Source: Sitta carolinensis
Lineage: Eukaryota; Chordata; Aves; Passeriformes; Sittidae
Length of the DNA stretch: 64,000 nucleotides
Assembly: GCA_032173965.1 (NCBI GenBank)
Contig: CM063283.1
Coordinates: 109,935,108 to 109,999,107, forward strand
Reading direction: 5' to 3'
Shown: positions 1 through 11,540 of the stretch, piece by piece
Position numbering within the stretch: position 1 is the first letter of the stretch
Layout: each line of letters opens with the position of its first letter
The notes under the pieces: generated by a model
Databases searched by the model: none
What the model saw: the letters and a program-made list of their open reading frames with translations, nothing else
Told to the model about the DNA's origin: nothing
Position numbers and translations under genes: made by a program

Positions 1-521
1 AAACTGGAAAAAAAAATGTTGACCACTGTATCTAATGGTTTTATTTCATCATTTGTTTGACATTTGGTTGGTTTGGTTGGATATCAGTATGGTTTTATTT
101 CTATAATTTTTATGACTGTGTTCTTAGAGAAGAAAGTGTTCTGAAATAGGTACATTATATCAGTAAATGCCAGATAAATTTATTGCTTCAAAATATGTAT
201 CCTTCTCATGGGGTTTACAGCTTAATTTCTGTAAGGAGATTAGATACAGCTCCTACAAAAGGAAAATAAGTTGTTTGGACTTTTTTTTCTTTTATTCAGT
301 AACAAGTTGTCTTTTATAGATGTAGTTTGTAGGTGCTATTCAAATGCTTCTTTTCAGATAACAAACAATAGCAACAATGTAGATGTTGAAAATGATGAAT
401 GTTAATGAAGTCATGTTCAGTGCTGCTGTTAAGCTCTTCAGATTTTTTTTTTATTTATTGATAAATCAGACAGATTGGTGTGTCATCACAAATCAGTGTT
501 CTCATTGGAAAAGTAATAAAT

Positions 522-915
522 AATCACGGAATGTTGAGGTGGGAGGTCCAGGAAGGGACCTCTGGAGATCATCTCATCCATCCTCCCAACTCCCAGCAGG
601 GTATCTAGAGCAGGTTGCTCAGGGCCATGTCCAGTCAGGTTTTAAATACTTCCATGGAAAGACTCCACAATCTGCGTGGACAGAGTTCTTCACGCTGGGT
701 GTCACTCCTAATGTAAAAAATTCTTTATTTTCTATGTACTGGTGCATGGGATTATTCTTCCCCTGCTGCAGGACTTGGCATTTCCCTGTGCTGATTCCCA
801 GGGATTCCTGTTGGCCCATTTCTCCTGCCTGTTGGTGTCCCCCTGAGTGGTCACACAGCCATCTGGTGCATCAGCTTGTCCTTCAGCTCTGTACCAGCGA
901 TGGCTTTTTTGGTAG
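522..915 (-). mobile_element. CR1 LINE fragment(s), antisense
   Basis: The + strand shows the typical reversed CR1 3' end (AATCACGGAATG, GGAAGGGACCTCTGGAGATC, GCTCAGGGCCATGTCCAGTC). It then shows the reversed CR1 reverse-transcriptase C-terminal region (GCAGGACTTGGCATTTCCCT, CCCATTTCTCCTGCCTGTTG). On the - strand the words KCQVLQQGKNNPMHQY still resemble CR1 protein. It is a 5'-truncated, decayed copy, and its outer boundary near 915 is approximate. Confidence 0.8.
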
Positions 916-3900
916 TGGTCGTTTCAGCATCTATAGCTCAAGCCCAGGAGCTGTTCAGGTGATGGATTCTGTTAAAATGCAGTCGTGCAGCAGGTTGGGA
1001 GTCAGTCGTGTTGCAGTTCAGGTATTTTTGACTCTTCAGGAGTTTAGGTCTTGGTTCATCTTATGTTCCAGTTATCAGCAGGTGTGTTATTGTTGGTTTT
1101 TATCTTTAGTCAGTAAGCTTGAATCATTTTAGATCAGAGGCAGACTAGATTAAGGCAAAATGTGAAGCCAGCCAGTAGAAAACGTGGCAGTGACTGCAGT
1201 GTGGTTGTGCAGATTGCACAAATGTCTTCATCACTGGAAAGGCAGAATGTGGAAGGCTGCGTTGTAGAAGTTCAGATAACACTTCTTAGCAGTGACTTGT
1301 GGCAAAGATCTTTCACTCTAGGCTACAGTGGTGTTAGATATGCAGCAAATTCAGCCCCCCCTGCAATAGGCAGTGAGTGGCCTGTGGCAGAGGAGGATGG
1401 TTGAACCCAGAGCAATAATAATAACTTAAACTGCTGCAGCTAAATCTGTCAGTGTTCATCTCTGGTGCATGTGCTAGCAGGGAGCCTGTCAGGTAGTCAT
1501 TAGCTTTGCAAATTCACATTTAGTGCTTGCTCCTCACAGCCTTCTCTCTGTAAAATATCTCCAAGTCCTGATTTTCATGGTAATCTTTGGAGAGATTTTC
1601 CTGCTTTCTTAAAAAAAACTGTTCAAAATCCAAATAAGCTGAAAAATTAAAATGACCATTTAGAGCACTGTAATTTCTGTAGTTGTCCTTTATAGTTGTC
1701 ACTGTGTTTGAAAATGTTACCTAAGATGCCTTTAAAGTTTACAGAAGTCCCTTTAATCATAAACATATGGTTATTGAATGTTTTGGGCTGTACTCTGCTG
1801 TTTTCCATCCTGAACTGTGTTTGCAGTTCTTTTAGTTGAAATGTTATCTGTATTTTTCTCTGTTAGAATTCTTTTTGGAATTTTTATCACTTCAATATAT
1901 TTTGCTCCGAAACGTTTCAGTTAGGATGTATGTTTGCTATATTTTATATAGCAAATATGGTGGGTTTGAGTATTACTCTTTTTGATATTTAAAAAATAGT
2001 ATAAAGGCATGTTTATATCATTGTACAGAAAACCCTGCATCTGTTACTGTGATTGAGTGCTCGTAGTTCCTAATGTTGTGGGATTTGATGACTAATACTG
2101 ATCCATGATATAGCAGTCTGTCGCTGTCTGTTACCAAGATAAATTTCATAGAGGAAAAAAATCTTTAGGGAGCCTGTTTCGTCTTCTTCAAATATTAAGT
2201 CTTATTGTAATGTTCATTTCCAAGTGACATTGCTACACATACTGCATTCATAAAAATAAACAGCTTAACAGTTTTGGGTTTTTTAATTGGACCATGTATG
2301 TGTTCTTTCTAATAAAAGTATGAAAATAGCTTCAGTGTATGGTGTTAGGATGAGTGCATTGCAAATAGGCATAATATAAACTGATAGGGACTTTTAAGTT
2401 TTTTCTTGAGGTTTAACTGATCTGCCTCCAAAACTGGAATGTGTCTTTCTTGAGAGAATAATGGGAATTGTTTCACTGTAGTGAAATACTGCATTTTGAT
2501 GTGTTTAGTGTGCAGTTAGTGTTAGGTAGCAAAACATTTATTATTTAAGCTACAAAGTCAGTAAACCAGCAAGTCCTTGTATTTGTGCTCTTTGACGGAG
2601 GTGCAGTATTCCTAGTGATACTTAATTTCCAAGATAAAGGAAGGCTCATAAAGGTGTTCCACTTGGCTTCTTACAGTCACTACCAGGCTCACATAATCAT
2701 AATTTTTCAAGGGAGGTAAGCTAATACTTTATCCCGTGTAGTTTGCAGACAGCTCAAAAGGTGTTAGATGTGCTATTTTTTCCTTTCTTTCGCACGGAGT
2801 AGAGATTGAGAGCTCCCTCTTCAGCCTGTCTGCACCTTCACTCAGCAAGGCAGAGGACTTAGAAGCTGGATGAGAAAGAAAGGTGGGCAGTGGGAAAAGT
2901 GGACTTGGTTTTTTTAGCAACTCTGAAGTCAAGAAATGCATCAGTCTGGGCTACTTTGACAGGTTTAGGGACAGGATTTCTTCTAGGCAGACAGTGCTTT
3001 CTGGAAACTCTGCTTATGTCTGCTAATAAGAACAGAGATTCTGAGAAATAACAGGAACTCACCTGTGCTAGAGCTGGTTTCTTGTTATTTCATACTAATA
3101 AAAATAACCCTCCATATAAACACTATATAATATATTAGTAGCTGGGGTTTTTCCCTGCCATTCTAATGTGTCTGACGGTTTCTGTTGATAAAGTTGAAGA
3201 CAGAGATTACCTAGCCTTTTACTGAGTAGCTGATTAGCCCTTGCTTTGTTTTAAGATATGCAGGCATGCACATGACAGCTCTGGAGCAGAGCTTTGGGCA
3301 GAACATCCTTGTTACAGCTGTTGTGTGCGTGACTGACATAAAGAAAAATGTCTGGGAGGGAGAATTTTAAAAGATAAACTGTTCAAAGCCTGCTGATTGG
3401 CAAAAAAAAAAATCATATGTAGTAAAATGGAAGATATTTATATGCTAATATATCAGATACAGTGAATTTCAATACTGCATGTTGACCTTTATTTTAATAC
3501 ACTGTGTGGTAATGCAAAAACAAAGAATTGAGAGTACTTCCTTGTAGTACTGATTATATTTGGATTTTGTCTCTGTAAGTGGTGTCTTGAGATTCAAATA
3601 TGAGTTTGTGACCAAAGGTGTTGATTTTTAGAATTACTGTAAAAATTGCAGAAAATCTACCCACAGTAGAAAGCATGAAAATAATTGATATTAAAAAAAA
3701 AATAGCCTCAACAACAAATAAACTTTAAAACATAACAGGAAAAAAAGACCAGACAAGACCCCAGACAGCTGTGTTGAATAAGCTTAAAGCATGAGCAGAG
3801 GGGAGTTCTCCTGTAGAATTAGTTTTTATGTAGGAGCTACACAGTGTTGGGCCTTAAATGAAGTATTCATGTGTGTCAGTTGTTACATACATAGCCTTAT

Positions 3901-4325
3901 TTTATTTGATATGTTCAGAAAGACGTTCTGGCTTCATCTCTAATATGGATAATTATATTCTGTTATCTTCTGGCATTATTCTTCTTGCTATCTCACAACA
4001 GTCACTTGATACAATCTGTTGCCCTGTTGTCTTGATGGTATTCTCCAGGCATTGAAAATAGACATTTTGACAGGTAGGAACAGGTGGATGTGACTTGGAT
4101 TTTTTTTTTATAGGTAGAGCACTAGATTAATCATTTTTATTTTCTTCCTCATTGTTCTGCATTTGGCTCTGTTTACTATATGCTTACTTCAAAACCAGGG
4201 TGTTTATATTCTTTGTAAGTCACATTGAAGTCCTCAGATGTCTGTTTGTTAATTTTTTTTTTCTTCAGATGCTTTCAGGTTTAAAAAAAGTCTGGTCTAA
4301 AAGAGCCATTTTTTGCATCTTTCAG

Positions 4326-4414
4326 ACCCTCCAGGTTTATTTGTGTTTAGGCACAAAAGACCTGGAATTAGTAGCAGTTTGGGATTAAGTAATACACAAG
4401 AGTTGATTCACAAG
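4326..4414 (+). other. Unassigned exon-like segment inside the KDM6A intron
   Basis: A pyrimidine-rich tract ending in ctttcag precedes an open stretch, and a gtaact donor-like site follows at 4415. The ORF (DPPGLFVFRHKRPGISSS, then LGLSNTQELIHK) remains open to 4606. I do not recognise the protein sequence, and it does not match KDM6A as I recall it. It could be a cassette exon, a decayed gene fragment or chance. Confidence 0.2.
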
Positions 4415-6549
4415 GTAACTACAATTGACCTACTGCGGGAGAGTGAACTGCAGGATAATGAAGTTCCTCATCTCACAGGAGGGATTTTCTCGGGAAGCAG
4501 CATGGTAATGCTCACCACCAAAAGTGACCCGTTCATGTTCCAGGGGTTTTGTGTGTTGCTTAAGAACAAAGGAGCATCAGAAGTATGGAAATTTTGTGAG
4601 GTTTAAAGTGAAAGCAGTTTATTAGAACAGGCATTCAGAAGTCTTGCATCACAATAAAATAAAATCAGAATTAGTTAGACAAAGATAAATGCTGGGAGAC
4701 TGTCATTTTGCGTTACATAAACAAGTGTTGTCTTAATAAAAGCTGCTCTAGTGAAGCCATTAGGTGAAAGGAGATGCTTTGTATCATAAAATGCAAAACA
4801 CATGCCAAAGAGAAAACTCCGTTTGATTCTTTCTTCTTTTATTACGTGTGAATAGGTTGTCTGCTCTGTCGAAACAGACTTGGTAAATGCTTTGTTTTGC
4901 CAAAGACTAAAGTGAGCACTTAAGAAGGGCAAGATAATTGCGGAGACTGAAAAGTTTCTTTATATCCGTCTTCCTTGCTTCGAGTGTTGAGGAAATATTT
5001 AACAGAGCCCCATTCTGTTCGTGGGGTGAAATGAGGTTGTTGAGGAGGCTGAGAAGGGTCAGACATAGGGTGCTGGCACAGCAATTGGTACTAGTGCAAG
5101 GAGCTTCCCTCGAAGGGCCAGACAATGTCACAGAAAAGCCACAAGGAATTGAGAAATGCAGGAGCTGAGCATTGACTCACACGTGCAAATCTCATTAAGA
5201 TGCTGTTCTGGAGAACAGTAGGGTGGCAAATGTGCTCATCTTGTTAAACTGCTGCTGGAGTGTGGGGATGAAAAGGAATTGAGGAGGTAATTCTGGGAAG
5301 TGTAAGTGTGATTTGGTTTGTCTTTCCTACTAACAAAACTGGTTGCAACAGTAAATTTTAAGGTGGTTATAAACCATCTAAATTATGTTTGGTAAACTGT
5401 TTACATAGTAAAGTAAAATTCTTTAGGCCTCTGAGCAAATTAGCAGATAAAAGAGTGCACTATTAGATTAATTACCCTTCCTGAGAGTCCTAGAGAAAAT
5501 CTTCTGTTAAGGTCATTAAAAAAACAAAACAAAATGGCAACAACAAAACAACGAAAAACCAACACCACCCCAAGTAATTTTTGAGCATAAGTGAAAACCG
5601 CGTAATTAAAAGAAGAAAATATGTTAAGAATAACTGCTCTGAGTTTGTTATTAGAAAAGCCAATTGTTAATAGGGGGAAAAAAGAAGAGTGTGCTTCTTG
5701 GTCTGGCTGTGTATCATGTTTCCTTAAAGAGACTGTTATCAAAAGCTCTTTTCTGTGCTCTTAGAAATGTAAGTATCTTTTCCCTGTGAGCAATCTTTCT
5801 GAAAGGAGAATTAATGAAACATTATCACAAGACTTGAGATTTAACACTCGAGGTGTTTATTTCTACTGAAGTGAAACCAGCTGATTTCCCACTCAGTGTT
5901 TCAACTGGTGCATCTAATTAACATCCCGGAGTAGGGATAAAAGCCCAGTGTTAGGAGGGTCTACCAGTTGTCCTTTCTAAAACTCATCTGAGGTCAGGTC
6001 CTTAGTTTAAGCATTGTAAAGAAGTTCCTGAGTTGATTTGTGCTGTTTCTCATAAAAGAAGTAAGAAATATCTTGGTTATTATTTTTTTTACTCATTATT
6101 TGTTAAAGTTTGTTCACAGCCTTGAAAGATCAGGCAAAGGTCCAAACAAAACTTAGAGGTAAGAGGTTTCCTCAGGCAGTTCTGAAGAGGCCAGCTGGGT
6201 TACTGGGCAGCTCCGTGCCAGCTGGAAGTTGTCCTGGTTGTTTTTACGGTTTTTACGTGGAAAGGCTCATTTGACAACTCTGAAGCATTTCTGAACTTGA
6301 AAGCTTTACCAGTTTGGCCTGATTGGGGAAGGCAAATGAGAGGTGTAGGTTTGACTGTCATGTGTATCAAAAGGGGCTAATAAGGCCTTTTGACATTCCT
6401 TTTGATTGGCGTTCAAAAAAGGGAAAGTATAGAGCAATCCATGGAGAAAAGTGACAGGAGACCAGGAGAGATGAGCTGCCTCTCAAGGGGCCTTGTAAAA
6501 CAATAAAAATACAGGGCAGCAAACAGGAAATTTTCCATGGAAAGGCTTG

Positions 6550-6722
6550 TAAGACACTGGGTTGGGCTGCCCATGGAGGTGGTGGTGTCACCATCCCTGG
6601 AGGTGAACAGCTGAAGGTGGTGTGTGGTGCCATGGTCAGGTTGACAGAGCGGTGTTTGGTCACAGGTTGGGCTCCATGATCCTAGAGGTCTTTTCCAGCC
6701 TTAATGATTTGTTGATTCTGTG
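6550..6722 (+). mobile_element. CR1 LINE 3'-end fragment
   Basis: GGGCTGCCCATGGAGGTGGT, CACCATCCCTGGAGGTG and CATGATCCTAGAGGTCTTTT, ending in GATTCTGTGC, follow the CR1 3' UTR and its octamer-like tail. The copy is 5'-truncated and its left edge is approximate. Confidence 0.8.
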
Positions 6723-9330
6723 CAGGTGGTCTGGGCTAAACCGTCTGGAAAAGGGCCAGTATTTCCACAAGGGCAGTAAATCCATTTGCTGAGGAGGAGT
6801 GGGAGGGGCAGTGCAGTGGCTGGAGTGGGCACACTTCTCCTTGCTCCCAGAGCTCTCTTGGAGCCTGGGCAGGAGAAATCTGTCCTTATTGAAGGCACTG
6901 CTCCCTGAGCCCGGTCTGGGAAGTCGGTGAATCCTGGGTTTGAGAGCTTCGTGGTCCACCGGAAAAGCCTAAATCTATTTGAGGGGAAGTACTTTGTGGA
7001 AGAAGGACCTGGATTAAATTAGTGTTTTGTTCTTAAAAAAAACAAAAGTAATTCTTGGTTTATTGGCAATTTTATTTAGAAACAAAGGGCTTTTTTGGCT
7101 TCAAGACACAATCGCTCAGTTCATCTAAAGTCACGTTTACATCTGGCAAATGTAACATAGCAAAAGTTTTGAGAATAAAATTTGAAATACTGTGATTTCA
7201 CAAGCTAAACACTGCTTAGAATAAGAGATTCTGTTTTGTTCAAAAGGCAGATACCGAACTCTGCAGATGGAAAGCAGAATTATGTGGGAGTAAAAAAGGA
7301 AAAATTTACAGTTCAGAGGGAAAGGCAAGTGTACGAAAAAGTTTGGTGCCACTTGTTATAATGCTTTTCTAATGTAAGCCACTGATGTTATTCTGTTTGC
7401 CTTATACCTCAAGGTGATTAGCAAATGAAATACAAAGGAAAGATGTAAAAGTCATTAAGAAAAGAAAAAAAAGAATGTTACTTCTTACATAACATGTAAT
7501 TAACCTATGAAATTCACTGCCAACCTGTACTATTGAGGTCAAAACCAGAACAGAATTCAAAAATAATTAGAAATACATTTGCATAATGAAAAATCCACAG
7601 TTCTGTTGTAGGATTTTCTGTAGTTTCATGACGGATCTCTGGGAGTATTGCCAGCTAGTAACCTGGTTGTGAAAGGCTGGGGTAGAGAATTGCATGATAA
7701 ACAGGTTGTGTAATTATCTGGCATTATTTGCATTTAAGCATAATGTAAGCTTGACTTCTTTATATTCCCTTTGAGAGCTCCTCTCTGTGCCCTGCTACAG
7801 AAGGAGCTTGGGCAGGGGAAGCTCGGCGAGCCAGGCTGGGTGCTGTGTGTAACCCAGGCGTTTTTCTGGGCTGTTGTACTGACTCCCAGGAGGAAGCAGC
7901 TGGCTGTACCTGCTGGGGTGAAGGGGATGTTTCTGGGGCCAGGGCTGCCCCAGGTGAGTGCTGTGCAGCCCAGGGCTTCAGCTGATCCCTCCTGCAGGCG
8001 CCTTTCGAAAACGTCACGTTCCTTCCTCTTTGCAGATCAATTAATTCTGATAGAATTGAGATAGAGTATCAAATAAATCTGCAGTTCCTTGTATTCATTT
8101 TAAATGTGATTTTTATTGGGGGAAGAGAGGGTATTAATTTTGTTCTTCTGAATAACTATAATCTCTTGAGCAGTAAAACCTCGTTAATTCTCGTACAGCT
8201 AATCCTCAAATAATAATTCACTTAGACTGACTTCACAACAAAAATAACTGCTTAAGCACAAATGCTTGTAACTTACTCTGTTCTGACCTTAAACTGTACC
8301 TAAAATCCAAATGTATAAATAACTGGAAGTTGTTTAGGAACTTACTATTATCACCAAAAAGTCATAACCTCCCAAGTAGAAACAAAAAGGGCAAATATTT
8401 TAAAAAGTATTGAAGCTAAGAAAACACAGAAATTATATTTGGAATAGGAAAACCTGTAGACAAAAACAAAAAAGAAAAATAAAAAAAAATAATGTCTGCA
8501 CAGAAGTACTAGCATGGTCAATAAGGTAAGAGTGTTCAGTAAATATTTTTGTTCTGTGCTTGGGAAAAAGGCAGATAAAATGTTCACATCATGGAATGTA
8601 CTCTCTTTTCAAGGAGAAGGTTAAATAGCAGTTATACTTAAATTTGGCATTTTTAAGTCCGAGGCCCAGATAATATACATCCGTGAACTCTGATAGAGAA
8701 GCCAGAGAACTGTTTGTAATTCATATAGATTTTTTTTAATAGTTCTTGGAAAACAGGAAAAGTTCCAGAGAACTTGAAGTGCACACTTCCTCAGAAATAG
8801 ACATAATTCTCTCAATCTGACATACGGGTTGAGTAGAATAATAAAAATATTGAGGTGATTAATTTAATAAACGTAAAGAATGGTAATTATTGATAATGAT
8901 TCTTGGTTCTGTGGAAATAAGTTTTATCCTGCTAACCTTAATATTTCTGGAGGTAGAGTTTTTATTTTAAAATAGAGTTAAAATTGGTATAGCTGTGTAA
9001 CACAGGTTGCTTCAAACCTGCATGATACTTCTTTTTTGGTCAGGTGGGATGAAGCAGAATCAGTCCTGTACCTGAAAAGTGTCTGGCAATTTCCTGATAA
9101 GAGTTCTGTGGGTGACTGTTGAAACTGTCACACCTGGGCTTCTGGTAACTGTGTTTAGATACAGCCAGAGGGGGAGTTCTTATCTAAGACTGAACACTGT
9201 AAACGGTCTCTTAAAAGCTGTGGGAATGTATCCTAGAAAACAGAAAAGTATAATTAAAAGGTGTGTTCTAATGAATGTGATGATTGCTTATTCAAGAGAT
9301 CCCATGAGTACATGAAATAATCTCAGGCAA

Positions 9331-9565
9331 CCAGTGATAGGACAAGAGGACATGGTCTTAAGCTGTGCCAGGGGAGGTTCGAGTTGGACATCTGGAGGAA
9401 TTTCTTCACAGAAGGGATGATTAGAAATCAGAGTGGGCTGCCCAGGGAGGTGGAGTCACCGTCCCTGGAGGTGTTTTTGGAGAGGCTGGAGGTGGTACTT
9501 GGACATGGGCTGGGCTGGATGATCCTAGAGGTCTTTTCCATCTTAATCGATGGAGTGATTTTTGT
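9331..9565 (+). mobile_element. CR1 LINE 3'-end fragment next to the minisatellite
   Basis: The copy runs from GTGATAGGACAAGAGGACAT through GGGCTGCCCAGGGAGGTGGA to GATGATCCTAGAGGTCTTTT. It follows the CR1 3' end in sense orientation. It stops about 85 bases before the 24-bp tandem array. Confidence 0.85.
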
Positions 9566-9649
9566 GACGTTAAGGCTCCCGTTCCATCCTCAGTGGTTGA
9601 TGTTCTCCTCAGGGTGAGTCGCTGCTGTCAGCCCCAGTGCAGTTTGCAG

Positions 9650-11540
9650 TGTTCCTCAGGTCACTGTGTGTGCAGTGTCCCTCGGGTCACTGTGTGCAGT
9701 GTCCCTGGGGTCACTGTGTGTGCAGTGTTCCTCAGGTCACTGTGTGTGCACTGTCCCTCGGGTCACTGTGTGCACTGTTCCTCGGGTCACTGTGTGCACT
9801 GTTCCTCGGGTCACTGTGTGCAGTGTCCCTCGGGTCACTGTGTGCACTGTCCTCGGGTCACTGTGTTCAGTGTTCCTCGGGTCACTGTGTGCAGTGTCCC
9901 TCGGGTCACTGTGTGTGCAGTGTTCCTCAGGTCACTGTGTGTGCACTGTCCCTCGGGTCACTGTGTGCACTGTCCCTCGGGTCACTGTGTGCACTGTTCC
10001 TCAGGTCACTGTGTGTGCACTGTCCCTCGGGTCACTGTGTGCACTGTCCCTCGGGTCACTGTGTGCAGTGTTCCTCAGGTCACTGTGTGCAGTGTCCCTC
10101 GGGTCACTGTGTGCACTGTCCCTCGGGTCACTGTGTGTGCACTGTCCCTCGGTCACTGTGTGCAGTGTCCCTGGGGTCACTGTGTGTGCAGTGTTCCTCG
10201 GGTCACTGTGTGTCACTGTCCCTCGGGTCACTGTGTGCAGTGTCCCTGGGGTCACTGTGTGTGCAGTGTTCCTCGGGTCACTGTGTGTGCACTGTCCCTC
10301 GGGTCACTGTGTGCAGTGTCCCTCGGGTCACCATGTGCAGTGTCCCTCGGGTCACCGTGTGCACTGTTCCTCGGGTCACCGTGTGCACTGTTCCTCAGGT
10401 CACTGTGTGTGCAGTGTCCCTCGGGTCACCGTGTGCAGTGTCCCTCAGGTCACTGTGTGCAGTGTTCCTCAGGTCACTGTGTGCAGTGTCCCTCGGGTCA
10501 CCGTGTGCACTGTCCTCGGGTCACTGTGTGCAGTGTTCCTCAGGTCACTGTGTGCAGTGTCCCTCGGGTCACCATGTGCAGTGTCCCTCGGGTCACTGTG
10601 TGCACTGTTCCTCGGGTCACCGTGTGCACTGTTCCTCAGGTCACTGTGTGTGCAGTGTCCCTCGGGTCACCGTGTGCAGTGTCCCTCAGGTCACCGTGTG
10701 CAGTGTCCCTCAGGTCACTGTGTGCAGTGTTCCTCAGGTCACTGTGTGCAGTGTCCCTCGGGTCACCGTGTGCACTGTCCCTCGGTCACTGTGTGCAGTG
10801 TTCCTCAGGTCACTGTGTGCAGTGTCCCTCGGGTCACCGTGTGCAGTGTTCCTCAGGTCACTGTGTGCACTGTCCCTCGGGTCACCGTGTGCACTGTCCC
10901 TCAGGTCACTGTGTGCAGTGTTCCTCGGGTCACCGTGTGCACTGTCCTCAGGTCACTGTGTGCACTGTTCCTCGGGTCACTGTGTGCACTGTTCCTCGGG
11001 TCACTGTGTGCACTGTTCCTCGGGTCACCGTGTGCAGTGTCCCTCGGGTCACCGTGTGCAGTGTTCCTCGGGTCACTGTGTGCAGTGTTCCTCAGGTCAC
11101 TGTGTGCAGTGTTCCTCGGGTCACTGTGTGCAGTGTTCCTCGGGTCACCGTGTGCACTGTTCCTCGGGTCACCGTGTGCACTGTTCCTCGGGTCACCGTG
11201 TGCACTGTTCCTCGGGTCACCGTGTGCACTGTTCCTCGGGTCACTGTGTGCACTGTTCCTCGGGTCACTGTGTGCAGTGTTCCTCGGGTCACTGTGTGCA
11301 GTGTCCCTCAGGTCACTGTGTGCAGTGTTCCTCGGGTCACTGTGTGTGCACTGTTCCTCAGGTCACTGTGTGCACTGTTCCTCGGGTCACTGTGTGCACT
11401 GTTCCTCAGGTCACTGTGTGCAGTGTTCCTCGGGTCACCGTGTGCAGTGTTCCTCGGGTCACCGTGTGCACTGTTCCTCGGGTCACTGTGTGCACTGTTC
11501 CTCGGGTCACTGTGTGCAGTGTCCCTCGGGTCACTGTGCA
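9650..11540. repeat. 24-bp-unit minisatellite, about 78 copies
   Basis: The array is a tandem repeat of GGTCACTGTGTGCAGTGTTCCTCG-type units (positions 11321-11344 show one clean copy). Most units are 24 bp, some are 26 bp through an extra GT, and a few lose a base. Variable positions are CAGTG/CACTG, TTCC/CCC, CTCGGG/CTCAGG and CACTGTG/CACCGTG. Because 24 is a multiple of three and the unit lacks stops in all + frames, it produces three giant overlapping ORFs. These are artefacts, not a protein gene. There are no unique spacers, so it is not a CRISPR array. Its flanks are unique intronic DNA. Confidence 0.97.

Noticed and set aside
539..1132. 197-codon + strand ORF
   Set aside because: It runs through an antisense CR1 fragment, and the opposite strand holds the CR1 protein remnant.
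9650..11540. Possible CRISPR-like array
   Set aside because: The units are contiguous, without unique spacers, and the surrounding genome is vertebrate.
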